NCBI GenBank assembly: GCA_000063505.1
Contig: CT971583.1
Location: 713,918-777,917 of the forward strand
Direction of reading: 5' to 3'
Source: Synechococcus sp. WH 7803
GTDB taxonomy: Bacteria > Cyanobacteriota > Cyanobacteriia > PCC-6307 > Cyanobiaceae
Length of the DNA stretch: 64,000 bases
Shown here piece after piece: positions 27,832-37,793 of this stretch; the first letter of the stretch is position 1, and each line of letters opens with the position of its first letter. A program made the position numbers and the translations under genes. The notes below the pieces were generated by a model. It searched no databases and was not told the DNA's origin. It saw only the letters and a list, made by a program, of their open reading frames with translations.

Positions 27832-29436
27832 TCAGTCTGCCGGAGTTCCATCGTTGTGGAGCATCAGCAAAGACTCCATCTGCAGCCGAGCTGTCTCCAA
27901 ATGCAACGCGATGCTGATCACCTGGCAGCCGGGATGCGGTGCTCCGCAGGAATGCTCCAGCGTGCCTGGATTCACGCCCACCGCAGGCCACGCCGCACCG
28001 GCAATGGAGAGCCGCAGGCGATCGCCTGCTTGAAAACTCGCAAGCAGCGGCTGCAGTTCAACGCAGCGTTCCTCGATCTGCTGGGCACGGTCTCCAAGAA
28101 TGCGCCGATGACCCGTCGATAATTGCTGGGTGGTCGTCGATCCCGCGGGGAGTCTGGACAGGGTCACGCTGAGATCGAATCCGGGTTGATCCGCCGACGC
28201 CTGACAGCGCAAGACCGGACGGCCGTTCAGCACGATTGCTTCTGGCAGTGGAGCACTGGTGAAGAGAGCAACATCACTGCGCTGGTCGATGGAACTGCGG
28301 TCGCAGGGTCCCGCTGATGGACTCAGGTGACCACCTACGGCCTGGACCGGACGCCAAGGATCATGCACAACGGTGACGGTTCCTCCGCAGCCTGCCGGCG
28401 ACGGGAGAAGACGGCCATCGTTGGGATCGAGGCAGGCCAGGCCGCCACTGGCGAGGTGCCAGCCAACGGCATGTTCTGAGGCGGGTTCCGCCAGGGTCCA
28501 GGGCCCTTCAACCCAGTGATCACGTCCCTGGTCCCAGAGCCTCAGGCTCCCAGCATCCGCAACCGCTGGATGGTCTTGCAGATGGCGCTGAAAGAAGTTG
28601 AGCAGCAGCGCACTGCTCTGAGGCCACCATTGCAGATGGGTGGCGGGGCCGATGTGCAGTTCCGGACGTCCGCCTGCGGCCCGGGACCTTGCGGCGAGAT
28701 CGAGCACGCCGCGGAGATGGGGATCCCACCATCCGCCCAGCAGCAGCAGCGGACGACGCAACCAGGAGCGTGGGCTCTGATGCTGGATCCAGCCATCCGC
28801 TTGGTCTGCACGCTGCTTCAACCAGCGCAGAGCCATGCCATCGGGATCATGGCGTTCAAGCAGTGCAGGGCCATCCCGCAGGTAACGACCATTCTCAAGG
28901 CTTTCACGGATCTCAGCCCAGCCACGCTGATCACCCCGTCGTCTGGCCTGCAGTGCTGCCAGCTGCAGACCCCAGCCCAGGCCGAGATGCCACCAGTGCG
29001 CACCGCCCTCGCAGCTCCAGTGGCTGCGCTCATCGAGCCCGCACATCGCCGGTGCCATGCAATCGGGCGGAGGACAGTCCTCCGGGGCCAGAAGCTGGGT
29101 CAGGCCTTGATAAGAAAAGCCGTAGAAACCGATCCGACCATTGCAATCGGGGTGGTTGCGAACCCATTCCAGGGTTGTGGCCGTATCGCGCGCTTCCTGT
29201 CCGAATCCTTTGAACACCCCATCGGAGTCTCCTTGCCCGCGAACGTCCTGCACCATCACCATGAACCCATGGCGGCACCACCAATCAGGGTGCGGCAAAG
29301 TCACGGTGGAGGCGATGGCCCGTCCATAGGGTTGGCGCATCAACAGCCAGGGCCATGGACCGGCACCATCAGGACGCCAGAGTCTGGATGCGAGCCCAAT
29401 GCCGTCCTCGCTGATCAGGGTGTGATCAACGAACAT
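27832..29436 (-). CDS. CocE/NonD-type hydrolase
   Basis: The 534-residue protein has an alpha/beta-hydrolase domain with the nucleophile elbow GFSYQG in IGFYGFSYQGLTQLLA, preceded by VMVQDVRGQGDSDG, as in the X-Pro dipeptidyl-peptidase/CocE esterase family. The C-terminal jelly-roll domain typical of the family is present (SVTLSRLPAGST, GDRLRLSIAGAAWP). Known members hydrolyse acyl esters or N-acyl bonds. No signal peptide is seen. The substrate is not predictable. Confidence 0.85.
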   Translation of the reverse strand: MFVDHTLISEDGIGLASRLWRPDGAGPWPWLLMRQPYGRAIASTVTLPHPDWWCRHGFMVMVQDVRGQGDSDGVFKGFGQEARDTATTLEWVRNHPDCNGRIGFYGFSYQGLTQLLAPEDCPPPDCMAPAMCGLDERSHWSCEGGAHWWHLGLGWGLQLAALQARRRGDQRGWAEIRESLENGRYLRDGPALLERHDPDGMALRWLKQRADQADGWIQHQSPRSWLRRPLLLLGGWWDPHLRGVLDLAARSRAAGGRPELHIGPATHLQWWPQSSALLLNFFQRHLQDHPAVADAGSLRLWDQGRDHWVEGPWTLAEPASEHAVGWHLASGGLACLDPNDGRLLPSPAGCGGTVTVVHDPWRPVQAVGGHLSPSAGPCDRSSIDQRSDVALFTSAPLPEAIVLNGRPVLRCQASADQPGFDLSVTLSRLPAGSTTTQQLSTGHRRILGDRAQQIEERCVELQPLLASFQAGDRLRLSIAGAAWPAVGVNPGTLEHSCGAPHPGCQVISIALHLETARLQMESLLMLHNDGTPAD

Positions 29437-29725
29437 CGGGGCAGTGAAGGCCGATCACATACGTGGCCAGGATCTCAGCGTCGGTGGTGCTGAGGTTGCG
29501 CTGACTGGCCAGCTGACCGATGGCCTGACCCGACAGCGCCGACTCACCCTTGGCATTCAAGGCTTTGAATTGCCGGCAGAGGGCCTTGGCCTCCTTCGGA
29601 TTGCGCTTGACGCTCTCGAGAAGGGTGGACTGTGCAGCGCTGGGCATGGCCATCGTGAACGCCAGCGCCATGGAGGCAGCGCTCAATCGAGCCAACGTTC
29701 GTGCCAACGTTTGGAAGGAGTGCAT
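29426..29725 (-). CDS. Small exported protein
   Basis: ATG 29725 has a good ribosome-binding site, GGAGG, five bases upstream. It gives a 99-residue protein with a signal peptide (TLARLSAASMALAFTMAMPS). The mature part has two Cys (KALCRQFKALN, VIGLHCPDVR). No family is recognised. Its 3' end overlaps the start of the CocE-type gene by 11 bases, so the two are probably translated together. Confidence 0.7.
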   Translation of the reverse strand: MHSFQTLARTLARLSAASMALAFTMAMPSAAQSTLLESVKRNPKEAKALCRQFKALNAKGESALSGQAIGQLASQRNLSTTDAEILATYVIGLHCPDVR

Positions 29726-29791
29726 AGGACCTCCGCCCTTGTTCATGATTCATTTGAAACGGGTGGGACCATGACCTGCTTGCCGGGGCGG

Positions 29792-30196
29792 TCAGTTCGT
29801 GTTTTGCCTCTCCTTGGCTCTCAGGATCCAGGTCTTTGCCAAAGCCAGGTCAACCACCGGTGGGCGCCCGCTGCGCAGTTGCCGCTCTAAACGCCCTGTG
29901 CGGGTGACCAGCTCAGGGGGGGATGAACCCGCCACGGCGGCGACTGTGGCCAGACCCGCATGCATCAGGAGGGCCGCATCCGCTGGAGCGAGATCGAGGC
30001 GGCATCCCAGATCAGCCATGCCTTTGAGGCGGCGGAGGTTCCGTGCGGAGGCCCTGCCTGAGGCGGCCAGGCGACTGATCTGATGATCGCTCAGGTTCTG
30101 AACGTCTCCCCAGGTGTTCAGTCCTGAGGCCAGGAGCTGAGCCTGTTCATCACGCAACCCCTGTGGCAGCTCTTCGAGTGGATCGGAGGCGTTCAT
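29792..30196 (-). CDS. DUF4332-like helix-hairpin-helix protein
   Basis: The 134-residue protein contains repeated helix-hairpin-helix-like segments (LLASGLNTWGDVQNLSDHQI, LMHAGLATVAAVAGSSPPEL), as in the DUF4332 family whose members often resemble RNA polymerase alpha C-terminal or SAM-like DNA-binding modules. A nucleic-acid role is inferred. Its ATG overlaps the stop of the Ycf51-like gene by 4 bases, supporting coupling. Confidence 0.75.
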   Translation of the reverse strand: MNASDPLEELPQGLRDEQAQLLASGLNTWGDVQNLSDHQISRLAASGRASARNLRRLKGMADLGCRLDLAPADAALLMHAGLATVAAVAGSSPPELVTRTGRLERQLRSGRPPVVDLALAKTWILRAKERQNTN

Positions 30197-30636
30197 CCGG
30201 CCTCAAAGCTGCGCTCGAGCTCCCCGAGAACGACGGGCTTCGAAGCGCCGTCGCCAGCTGGTTGCAACTGACGCAGCCGCACCGAGACCACGGCGCTGCT
30301 GCGCCCTCCAGGTCGCACATTGCTGGCGAGCTGTTCGAGGGTGGGTGCTACGGCCTCAGGGGGGAAATCAATGCCTGCCTGCGCCACCACGAGATCGTCC
30401 CCGTTGTCGAACACCACAGGAACGCGAAGGGCTCCATCCACCTTCACGGTGGGGGTGTAACTCACTGAAAAAGCCCAGCAGCTTGCGGCCAGCAACAGGG
30501 TGAAACTGCTCACTCCCACCAGACGGAAACGCAGTCCCCAGCGGGCGATGAAGGCCACGATCGTCAGTGCTGACAGCGCTGCTCCGCCCCAGGCCAGCCA
30601 GCCGCTCGACTGATCCAGCAACTCCGGTAAGGGCAT
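30193..30636 (-). CDS. Ycf51-like (DUF2518) membrane protein
   Basis: From ATG 30636 the protein is 147 residues. It has two N-terminal hydrophobic helices (GWLAWGGAALSALTIVAFIA and VGVSSFTLLLAASCWAFSV) and a soluble C-terminal part (TVKVDGALRVPVVFDNGDDL) that matches the Ycf51/DUF2518 family of cyanobacteria and some algal plastids. Function is unknown. The gene is divergent from the TamB-like gene with a 64-base space that should contain both promoters. Confidence 0.8.
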   Translation of the reverse strand: MPLPELLDQSSGWLAWGGAALSALTIVAFIARWGLRFRLVGVSSFTLLLAASCWAFSVSYTPTVKVDGALRVPVVFDNGDDLVVAQAGIDFPPEAVAPTLEQLASNVRPGGRSSAVVSVRLRQLQPAGDGASKPVVLGELERSFEAG

Positions 30637-30700
30637 GGGGTGGTGTCTCAAGGATGTGCTCCTTATATTGCGTCGGCTTCCAGGCAATTGACGGAGATTG

Positions 30701-33700
30701 ATGCTCGGAAGCGGTCCAAGGGGGCGAACTCACACCGTGATCGCCAAGAGGCTCGCAGTCGCGCTGATCGGTGGTGGTGTTGTTTGGATTGCTGCCGATC
30801 GCGTCGTTGCGTCGGTGTTCGAACGACTGCGCCCGGACCTTGAAGAACAGGTGGGCAAACCCCTGGGACACCCGGTGAGCATCGGCGCTTATCGGGGGTT
30901 GAGCCTGCGCGGGATCACGGTTGGCCCGATCAAGGTGCAGCGCGGTCGCCGCGATCAGTCCACGGCCTCGGTGCAGCAGCTGACGGTTGGTCTGAACCCT
31001 CTGGCCAGCTTGCAGCGGCTTCGGCCCGTGGTGACTGTGGGCGTCAAGGGCGCCCAGCTCGACCTGCGCCGCAATCCTCAAGGGGCGTACTGGGTGCTGG
31101 GTCCCCAGCCGAAGGGCGGCAAGCCGCCTCGCCTCGATCTGGATGTTCGGCTCACGGATTCAGCGCGATTGCAGATTGCTCCTGCTGGACTGGCGCTCCG
31201 TGCAGCAGGCAGAACATCGGTTCGCCTGGATGAGCATCGAGCCGACGTGTCCCTGCAGGTGGCACTGCCGGATCGTGGCCGGATCACGCTCCAGGGGCGG
31301 GGCCGTTGGGTGCGCCCGGAACTGCAACTGAGCACCCGACTGGAGCGGATTCGGCTGGAGCGCTATCAGGGGCTTCTGCCCGCCCAACTCCCTGTGCAAC
31401 TGCGGGGACAGCTGGGCGGAGATCTGCGCCTTGGCTGGAGGCAGGGACAGGCGAATTGCAGCGGGGGGGTGTCCCTGGTTGGTGTTGAGGTGAGCGGTGA
31501 ACCTCTGGATCAAACCCTGCGCTCGAAGCAGCTGAAGGTCAGCTGCCGTGGCAACGCGCTGACGATTCCCACCAGTGCATGGGTTTATGGGAACTATCGC
31601 GCCGATCTTGGTGGTCAGGTGCGTCTGAATCGCGCCTTCGATTTACGCGGTGGCCTCAGGGAGCTTGGCAAGGACAGGACCGTTGCCTTCCGTTTGCTGG
31701 GCGATTGGTATCAACCAAAACTTCAGCTCAAGGGGCGCTGGGCTCTGCCCGAAACGGTGGCTCTGGATGGGCCTTTGCAGTTGGCTGTTCAGCTGGGCGC
31801 CGATTGGCGCAACCGCAAGGCCTGGACGGCCCAGCTCGAGCGTTTCGATCTGCAGGCACCCGGTGTGGCGGTGCAAGCGCAGGGGACGCTTCATCCACAG
31901 CTCGATGTGACCAGCCAACAGCTCACCCTCGCCGGGCCGGCTTGGAAGCGACTGCCGCTGGTGCCTGAGTTTCTGGGGGCGGAGGCGCCGCTGCAGGGGC
32001 TGTTGAAGCTACGAGGAGAAACGGCGAAACCCGTTGTCAGTTTTGATCTCGCGCAGGCCAGCAATCCTCTTCTCGATGCCTGGTCGCTGAAGGCTGGCTG
32101 GAGCCGCGCAACCGGTCTTCTGCGGGTCGAGGAGTTCCGCAGTCCTGACCTTCAAGCGCAGGCCCGTCTTCCGCTCGCCCTTGGCGGGCAGGGCCTGCAA
32201 CTCGGAGATCTTCAGGCTGATCTAAAGCTGGATCGCTATCCGCTGAAGCGCCTCGGTCCGCTGCTGGGCACCGCGATGGACGGATCGATCAGCGCATCCG
32301 GTCGGGTGCGTGGTCCGCTTCAGGCGCTTCGACCTGATCTCAGCATCGCTGTGAATGAACCCCGTGCCGGGGCGATTCGCCTGGCCGAGAACTGGACCGG
32401 ACGCTTTGAGGGGCTGGCTGGAGGAGGTGGCGTTCTGACCATGGCCTCCGTTGGTGCGGTGGTGCAGGGGGACCTCGAAGCCACCCTTGGAGCGAACTGG
32501 TTGCCGCGTCGGGTGCTTCTGACCCGGCGTGGTGGTCGCATGGAGATGACTGGAACACCGGCGGCTTACCGCTGGATGGCCAAGGGACTCGCCATCGACG
32601 GGGTGGAGCTGGCCTTGCCTCCGAAGCAGCGCTGGGAGGGGCTCTATGGCCGCTTGAGTGGAGAAGGGACCCTGGGGCTGCAGCCATTGGCAATGGAGGC
32701 TGATCTGAGCATCACTCGGCCGGGGCTGATGGGGCTCCAACTGCGTCAGATCCTGCTGAGCGGTCGTTACGAGGATCGTCGCTATGCCTTCAGCGGTGAG
32801 CTGCTCCCACCGGACACGGGCCAGATCACGCTCGACGCCACCGGTCGGCTGAACGGTTCCTTGGATGCCCATGTGGAAGCACGGGGACTCAGTGCCCGTT
32901 GGTTGGCCAACAGTGCGCTCAGCCTGCCCCAGCTCAACGAAGAGCTGCCGGCCTCCATGGGGACAGCCACGGATCTGGGCACCTTGTTGGTGAACACCTT
33001 TGGGGGAACGCTTGACGGTCAGCTGCAGGCCCTTCGCGACGCCCGGGAGGCTTTGCTGAACGCGACCCAAGCAAGCCCTGATCGCGATCCCTTGCATCTC
33101 AAGGATCTGAGAGGGCAGGTGGATGCGGTGATCGATGTGAAAGGCCCCAGGCTCAGTCGCCTCGATCTTGATCTCCAGGCCAGGGGCCATCTCTGGATCG
33201 AAGGACAGGACCAGGATTACGCCCTGCAGGTCAAACCCTTCATCGCCCGAATCGAAGGCCCGATCCAGGGCGGGGAAGGCAGTTTCTCCCTGGAACATCT
33301 CCCCTTCAGCCTGCTCGCCCTCGTGGCTCCTGTGCCGCCGGCGCTTCAAGGCGCTGTTGGATTCACGGGCCGCTACAAGCTCGGCGCTGCATCACCCGAG
33401 CTCAGCCTCGATCTTGCGCTGGAGGATGCGCGGGTTGGGGACAAGCCGGTCGCTCTCGAGCGCGGGCAGGTGCTGTTTGAAAACGGTGGCTTAACGCTTG
33501 ATCTGGCGCTTCTGGCGGAGCAGGCCGCTGAGCCTGTCACTGTCACCGGGCGCATCCCGCTGGGCTCCGATCAACCGCTCGATGTCAGGGTTGTCAGCCT
33601 CGGGGATGGTCTGCGTTTTCTCACCGGTTTCACGGGGGGATTGGTGTCTTGGACCAAGGGAGATGCCGACCTGCGGCTCCTGCTCAGCGGACCGTTGTCG

Positions 33701-35131
33701 GCCCCGGAAGCCAATGGTTACGTGGTGCTGAAAAATGCTTCGTTCACGGCTCAGGACCAAGCGCTCTCCCAGGTGAACGGGTCGGTCGTGTTCGATTTCG
33801 ACCGGTTGGAGGTTCAGTCGCTGACGGGACGCGTCGGTTCAGGCGGTGAGCTCAAAGGCAGTGGCTCCCTGGCTCTGCTCCGCCCCGCCCCTGAGGCCAA
33901 GCCGTTGCGACTGCAATTGGAGAAGGCGCGGATCAAGTTGCCGATTGCAGACGTTCAGGTTGGTGCCGATCTCACGATCACGGGGGCCTTGGTGAAGCCT
34001 GATGTGGGCGGCAGTCTGGAGGTCAGTGATGGCGCGATCCGGCCAACGCGCTCGATGTTGGTGCGTCCCAAGAACAGGGCGGCATCGAAGGTTCTGGCCA
34101 CAACGCCGGTCAAGGGCGGTGGTGGGCAGATTGTGTCGGCGGATGCCCTGCTCGAGCAGCAATGGAACTTTGAGGAACCGCTGGTCTTGCTGGGGCCCAA
34201 CATCGAGGCGAACAGCAGCCGTGCGCTGAAGGCGTCGCTGCCAAACCTTCCCTTCCTGGGATTCAATGATCTGCGGCTCAGGCTTGGTCCCAAGCTCAGA
34301 GTGGAGGTGCAGCCGCTCGCGAACTTCACCACGGCCGGACTGTTGACGCTGAATGGTGCCCTGGACCCCAGCCTGCAGCTCCGCGGTGTGGTGCAGCTGC
34401 TCACCGGGCGGGTGTCGATGTTTACAACGACGTTCAACCTGGATCGTCGCGCACCCAATGTGGCGGTCTTCACCCCATCTCTCGGTCTGATCCCCTACGT
34501 GGATGTGGCCATGACCAGCAGGGTTTCCGACAGTGTGAACCTGGGGACCGGGAGCAACTCAGTCTCCAGCTCCGTGTTCGATACCAATGGCCTCGGCACT
34601 CTCGGCGGTGGTGGCCAGTTGCGTCTGATCAAGGTGATGCTCACTGCCGCTGGGCCAGCGGATCGTTTGGCTGATGCCATCACACTGCGCAGTTCTCCTC
34701 CGCTGCCCCAGGCGGAATTGCTGGGCTTGATCGGCGGCAACTCCCTGGCTGGCCTCTCCGGCGCTGGTGCTGGTGCGGCTCTGGCGGCGGTGCTCGGCCA
34801 GTCGCTGCTGTCGCCCGTGCTCGGCACCTTGACGGATGCCTTCAATCAACGCTTGCAGTTCGCCCTCTATCCCACGTACGTGACCCCAACGGTGCAAAGC
34901 AATCAGGAACGCACGTCTGGGCAGGTGCCTCCCCAGCTCGCCTTGGTCACGGACGTGGGTGTGGCGCTCACCGATCGCTTCGATTTCTCCGTGTTGGCTG
35001 CTCCCGACCGCAACGACATCCCCAGCCAGGGCACCTTGACCTACCAAATCAACTCCAGAACGAGTGTGTCCGCTTCCGTGGATACGCAGGGCACGTGGCA
35101 GTCTCAACTTCAGGTGTTTCTGCGCTTCTGA
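30701..35131 (+). CDS. TamB/TIC236-like translocation and assembly protein
   Basis: This 1476-residue protein has one N-terminal membrane anchor (AVALIGGGVVWIAADRVVAS) and a long chain of beta-rich AsmA/DUF490-like segments. The C-terminal TamB domain (about residues 1040-1476) includes NFTTAGLLTLNGALDPSLQL and a terminal LTDRFDFSVLAAPDRNDIP and SQLQVFLRF strand pattern. TamB in bacteria and TIC236 in plastids bridge the inner and outer membranes for lipid transport or outer-membrane protein assembly. ATG 30701 is preferred to the preceding TTG. The ROK kinase gene starts 3 bases after its stop. Confidence 0.88.
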   Translation: MLGSGPRGRTHTVIAKRLAVALIGGGVVWIAADRVVASVFERLRPDLEEQVGKPLGHPVSIGAYRGLSLRGITVGPIKVQRGRRDQSTASVQQLTVGLNPLASLQRLRPVVTVGVKGAQLDLRRNPQGAYWVLGPQPKGGKPPRLDLDVRLTDSARLQIAPAGLALRAAGRTSVRLDEHRADVSLQVALPDRGRITLQGRGRWVRPELQLSTRLERIRLERYQGLLPAQLPVQLRGQLGGDLRLGWRQGQANCSGGVSLVGVEVSGEPLDQTLRSKQLKVSCRGNALTIPTSAWVYGNYRADLGGQVRLNRAFDLRGGLRELGKDRTVAFRLLGDWYQPKLQLKGRWALPETVALDGPLQLAVQLGADWRNRKAWTAQLERFDLQAPGVAVQAQGTLHPQLDVTSQQLTLAGPAWKRLPLVPEFLGAEAPLQGLLKLRGETAKPVVSFDLAQASNPLLDAWSLKAGWSRATGLLRVEEFRSPDLQAQARLPLALGGQGLQLGDLQADLKLDRYPLKRLGPLLGTAMDGSISASGRVRGPLQALRPDLSIAVNEPRAGAIRLAENWTGRFEGLAGGGGVLTMASVGAVVQGDLEATLGANWLPRRVLLTRRGGRMEMTGTPAAYRWMAKGLAIDGVELALPPKQRWEGLYGRLSGEGTLGLQPLAMEADLSITRPGLMGLQLRQILLSGRYEDRRYAFSGELLPPDTGQITLDATGRLNGSLDAHVEARGLSARWLANSALSLPQLNEELPASMGTATDLGTLLVNTFGGTLDGQLQALRDAREALLNATQASPDRDPLHLKDLRGQVDAVIDVKGPRLSRLDLDLQARGHLWIEGQDQDYALQVKPFIARIEGPIQGGEGSFSLEHLPFSLLALVAPVPPALQGAVGFTGRYKLGAASPELSLDLALEDARVGDKPVALERGQVLFENGGLTLDLALLAEQAAEPVTVTGRIPLGSDQPLDVRVVSLGDGLRFLTGFTGGLVSWTKGDADLRLLLSGPLSAPEANGYVVLKNASFTAQDQALSQVNGSVVFDFDRLEVQSLTGRVGSGGELKGSGSLALLRPAPEAKPLRLQLEKARIKLPIADVQVGADLTITGALVKPDVGGSLEVSDGAIRPTRSMLVRPKNRAASKVLATTPVKGGGGQIVSADALLEQQWNFEEPLVLLGPNIEANSSRALKASLPNLPFLGFNDLRLRLGPKLRVEVQPLANFTTAGLLTLNGALDPSLQLRGVVQLLTGRVSMFTTTFNLDRRAPNVAVFTPSLGLIPYVDVAMTSRVSDSVNLGTGSNSVSSSVFDTNGLGTLGGGGQLRLIKVMLTAAGPADRLADAITLRSSPPLPQAELLGLIGGNSLAGLSGAGAGAALAAVLGQSLLSPVLGTLTDAFNQRLQFALYPTYVTPTVQSNQERTSGQVPPQLALVTDVGVALTDRFDFSVLAAPDRNDIPSQGTLTYQINSRTSVSASVDTQGTWQSQLQVFLRF

Positions 35132-35134
35132 TTC

Positions 35135-36025
35135 ATGGCTGAGCCGTGTGTTCTGGGAGTTGATATCGGTGGAACCGCTCTCAAGCTCGGCCTGTTCAGC
35201 CTGGATGGCACCTTGCTGGCTGAACTCCAGCGACCCACGCCGCAACCGGCAACACCCGGATCCGTGTGCATGGAACTGGTGGAGGCCATCGACACGCTCG
35301 ATCCGCAGAGGACGGCCGAACGGGTGGGGATTGGGCTGCCTGGACCGATGGATGCAGCGGCCCGGGTGGCGAGGGTGTGCATCAATCTGCCTGGATGGGA
35401 GGAGGTTCCCCTGGCTGCGTGGCTGGAGCCACGCCTCAAGCGCAGGGTCACGTTGGCCAATGACGGCAACTGCGCCCTCGTGGGAGAGGCCTGGAAGGGG
35501 GCTGCTCGAGGTTGTCAGGATGTGGTGCTTCTCACCTTGGGAACGGGGGTTGGCGGGGGGGTGATGCTCGGGGGCACGTTGTTCACGGGCCACAACGGTG
35601 CCGCTGCAGAGCCTGGTTTGATCACCCTCGACCCGGACGGGCCTCCCTGCAACAGCGGCAATCAAGGGTCGCTCGAACAATTCGCCAGCATCAGTGGCCT
35701 GGGGCGTCTCAGCGCCAAGGCGCCAGCCCTTCTCGCTGAAGCGGCGTCGCGCGGGGATGCTGAGGCTCTGGCGATCTGGGCTGAATACGGCCGCCTGCTG
35801 GGGATCGGCATCACATCGCTGGTGTACGTGTTTACACCACAACGCGTGCTGGTGGGCGGAGGGCTGGCTGGAGCCAGTCCCCATTTTCTTCCCGCGGTGC
35901 GCCAAGAGGTGGCTCAGCGGGTGCAGGCCGTTTCCAGGGAGGGACTGCGCATCGAAGCCTGTGCCCTGGGAAATGGAGCCGGTCGTCTCGGCGCAGCTCG
36001 GCTCGCTTTGCAGCGCTTGCGCTGA
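35135..36025 (+). CDS. ROK-family sugar kinase
   Basis: The 296-residue protein has the N-terminal phosphate motif LGVDIGGTALKLGLFSL and the ROK signature around VVLLTLGTGVGGGVMLGGTLF, including GHNGAAAEPG. The sugar-binding motifs are retained, and the short zinc motif (PCNSGNQGSLEQ) has lost most of the usual Cys. It probably phosphorylates glucose or a related hexose. A separate Glk-type glucokinase lies at 47019-48095. Start is ATG 35135. Confidence 0.87.
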   Translation: MAEPCVLGVDIGGTALKLGLFSLDGTLLAELQRPTPQPATPGSVCMELVEAIDTLDPQRTAERVGIGLPGPMDAAARVARVCINLPGWEEVPLAAWLEPRLKRRVTLANDGNCALVGEAWKGAARGCQDVVLLTLGTGVGGGVMLGGTLFTGHNGAAAEPGLITLDPDGPPCNSGNQGSLEQFASISGLGRLSAKAPALLAEAASRGDAEALAIWAEYGRLLGIGITSLVYVFTPQRVLVGGGLAGASPHFLPAVRQEVAQRVQAVSREGLRIEACALGNGAGRLGAARLALQRLR

Positions 36026-36095
36026 AGTCAGGCCCCGGTTGACTCCGCCAGCCCCTCGGCGTTGATGATGGCCTTCGTTGAACGTCGCCTCAGGC

Positions 36096-37403
36096 ATGAA
36101 CGAAGTCCCAGAGCCGTCCCCTGAGCTGCTGCAACGGGCTGGCGCCGTGCGTCGGGCCGCGGTGGATCTGGGGATGGCTGACGATGGTCAGCGAATGCAG
36201 GCTCTGCAAGCCATGGCTGACGCCCTGGCTGAGCGCTCCGATGCCCTTGTGGCCGCCAATCGCGAAGATCTGGATCGCTCGGCCTCCGAGGGGCTGGCGC
36301 CCGCATTGCTGGCCCGGCTCAAGCTGGATGCCGCAAAGCTTGAGGGGGCGATCGATGGCGTCCGCAAGGTGGCCAGCCTGAAGGACCCTCTCGGCCGGCG
36401 TGACCTGCACCGTGAACTGGATCAAGGCCTCACTCTCGAGAGGGTGACCGTGCCTCTTGGGGTGCTGGGCGTGATCTTCGAGGCGCGTCCAGACGCCGTG
36501 ATTCAGATCGCCTCCTTGGCCATTCGCTCTGGGAATGGCGCCTTGCTCAAAGGGGGCAGTGAAGCCCGCTGCACCAACGAAGCGGTGATGGAGGCTCTCA
36601 AGGCCGGGTTGGCTTCCAGTGCTGTCTCACCCGATGCACTCGCTCTGTTGACCACCCGTCAGGAGAGCCTGGCTCTGTTGAAGCTGGATGGTCTGGTTGA
36701 TCTGATCATTCCCCGAGGCAGCAACGAACTGGTTCGTTTCATTCAGGACAACACCCGCATTCCTGTGCTGGGTCACGCCGATGGAATCTGCCATCTCTAC
36801 GTGGACGCGGCGGCGGATTTGGACAAGGCCGTTCGGGTGGCGCTGGACAGCAAGACCCAGTACCCGGCGGCATGCAACGCCATTGAGACCCTGCTGGTGC
36901 ATCGCTCTGTGGCCGCCTCCTTCCTGTCTGCTGCCATCCCGGCGTTCCGCGACGCGGGGGTGGTGCTGCGTGGCGATGCTGCCAGCGTCGCGCTGGGGGT
37001 GCCTGAATCGGCGACGGAGGCTGACTGGCGCACCGAGTACCTCGATCTGACCCTGGCGGTGAAGGTGGTGGATGATCTGGCCGCAGCCGCTGATCACATC
37101 CGCCGTTTCGGTTCGCGTCACACCGAATGCATCGTCACGGAGGATGCAGCCGCTGCCGACCGCTTCCTGAGCTCCATCGACAGCGCTGGTGTGTATCACA
37201 ACTGCTCCACCCGTTTCGCGGATGGTTTCCGCTACGGGTTCGGCGCCGAGGTCGGCATCAGCACCCAGACGCTCCCGCCCCGCGGTCCAGTTGGTTTGGA
37301 GGGTCTGGTGACCTATCGCTATCGCTTGCGCGGTGATGGCCATGTCGCCGCCGACTATGCCTCCGGTGCCAGCCGCTTCACGCATAACGATCTGTCGTTG
37401 TGA
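36096..37403 (+). CDS. proA: Glutamate-5-semialdehyde dehydrogenase
   Basis: The 435-residue enzyme reduces glutamyl-5-phosphate to glutamate semialdehyde in proline synthesis. It belongs to the aldehyde dehydrogenase superfamily with the catalytic Cys in [16 protein letters not shown]. Other ProA motifs are [28 protein letters not shown] and [22 protein letters not shown] 36096 is used; an in-frame TTG at 36078 is possible. The stop overlaps the folB start (TGATG). Confidence 0.95.
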   Translation: MNEVPEPSPELLQRAGAVRRAAVDLGMADDGQRMQALQAMADALAERSDALVAANREDLDRSASEGLAPALLARLKLDAAKLEGAIDGVRKVASLKDPLGRRDLHRELDQGLTLERVTVPLGVLGVIFEARPDAVIQIASLAIRSGNGALLKGGSEARCTNEAVMEALKAGLASSAVSPDALALLTTRQESLALLKLDGLVDLIIPRGSNELVRFIQDNTRIPVLGHADGICHLYVDAAADLDKAVRVALDSKTQYPAACNAIETLLVHRSVAASFLSAAIPAFRDAGVVLRGDAASVALGVPESATEADWRTEYLDLTLAVKVVDDLAAAADHIRRFGSRHTECIVTEDAAAADRFLSSIDSAGVYHNCSTRFADGFRYGFGAEVGISTQTLPPRGPVGLEGLVTYRYRLRGDGHVAADYASGASRFTHNDLSL

Positions 37404-37792
37404 TGTCTGCTTTGACCGCTCTCCACGCTCTGGATGTGATCCGCATCGATGATCTGCGCCTCTGGGCCCATGTGGGTGTGCTGGAGCATGAACGCAGGGA
37501 TGGGCAATGGTTTTGTCTGGATCTTGCGTTGCATCTGGATCTCTCCAGTGCCGCAGCGGTGGATGCACTCGAGGCCACCGCTGACTACAGCCTGGCTGTG
37601 ACTGCACTGCAGGGGCTTGCCGCTGAGATTCGTTGCCAGACGATCGAACACTTCAGTGAACGGGTCTTCGCGGTTTTGGAGCACCTGTATGGACCCTTGC
37701 CGATGCATCTGCGTCTGCGCAAATGTTCCCCTCCCATCGCTGGATTCACCGGTACGGTGAGCGTTGAACGCTGGCGCAACCGGCCGTCCTGA
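37403..37792 (+). CDS. folB: Dihydroneopterin aldolase
   Basis: The 129-residue enzyme of folate synthesis cleaves dihydroneopterin to 6-hydroxymethyl-dihydropterin. Conserved segments are LWAHVGVLEHERRDGQWF near the N-terminus, DYSLAVTALQGLAA, and the catalytic Lys region LRLRKCSPPIAG. Start is the ATG overlapping the proA stop. It is followed by an esterase gene after one base, suggesting an operon. Confidence 0.92.
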   Translation: MSALTALHALDVIRIDDLRLWAHVGVLEHERRDGQWFCLDLALHLDLSSAAAVDALEATADYSLAVTALQGLAAEIRCQTIEHFSERVFAVLEHLYGPLPMHLRLRKCSPPIAGFTGTVSVERWRNRPS

Positions 37793-37793
37793 C

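Noticed and set aside
30368-31081. Long reverse-strand frame of 237 codons opposite the start of the TamB-like gene
   Set aside because: Its sequence is rich in His, Arg and Gln with no domain, and it lies antisense to a long protein with clear homology. It also spans the divergent promoter region.
34559-36097. Reverse-strand frame of 512 codons
   Set aside because: It lies antisense to the TamB-like C-terminus and the ROK kinase, both with strong motifs. The composition is typical of a GC-rich shadow frame.
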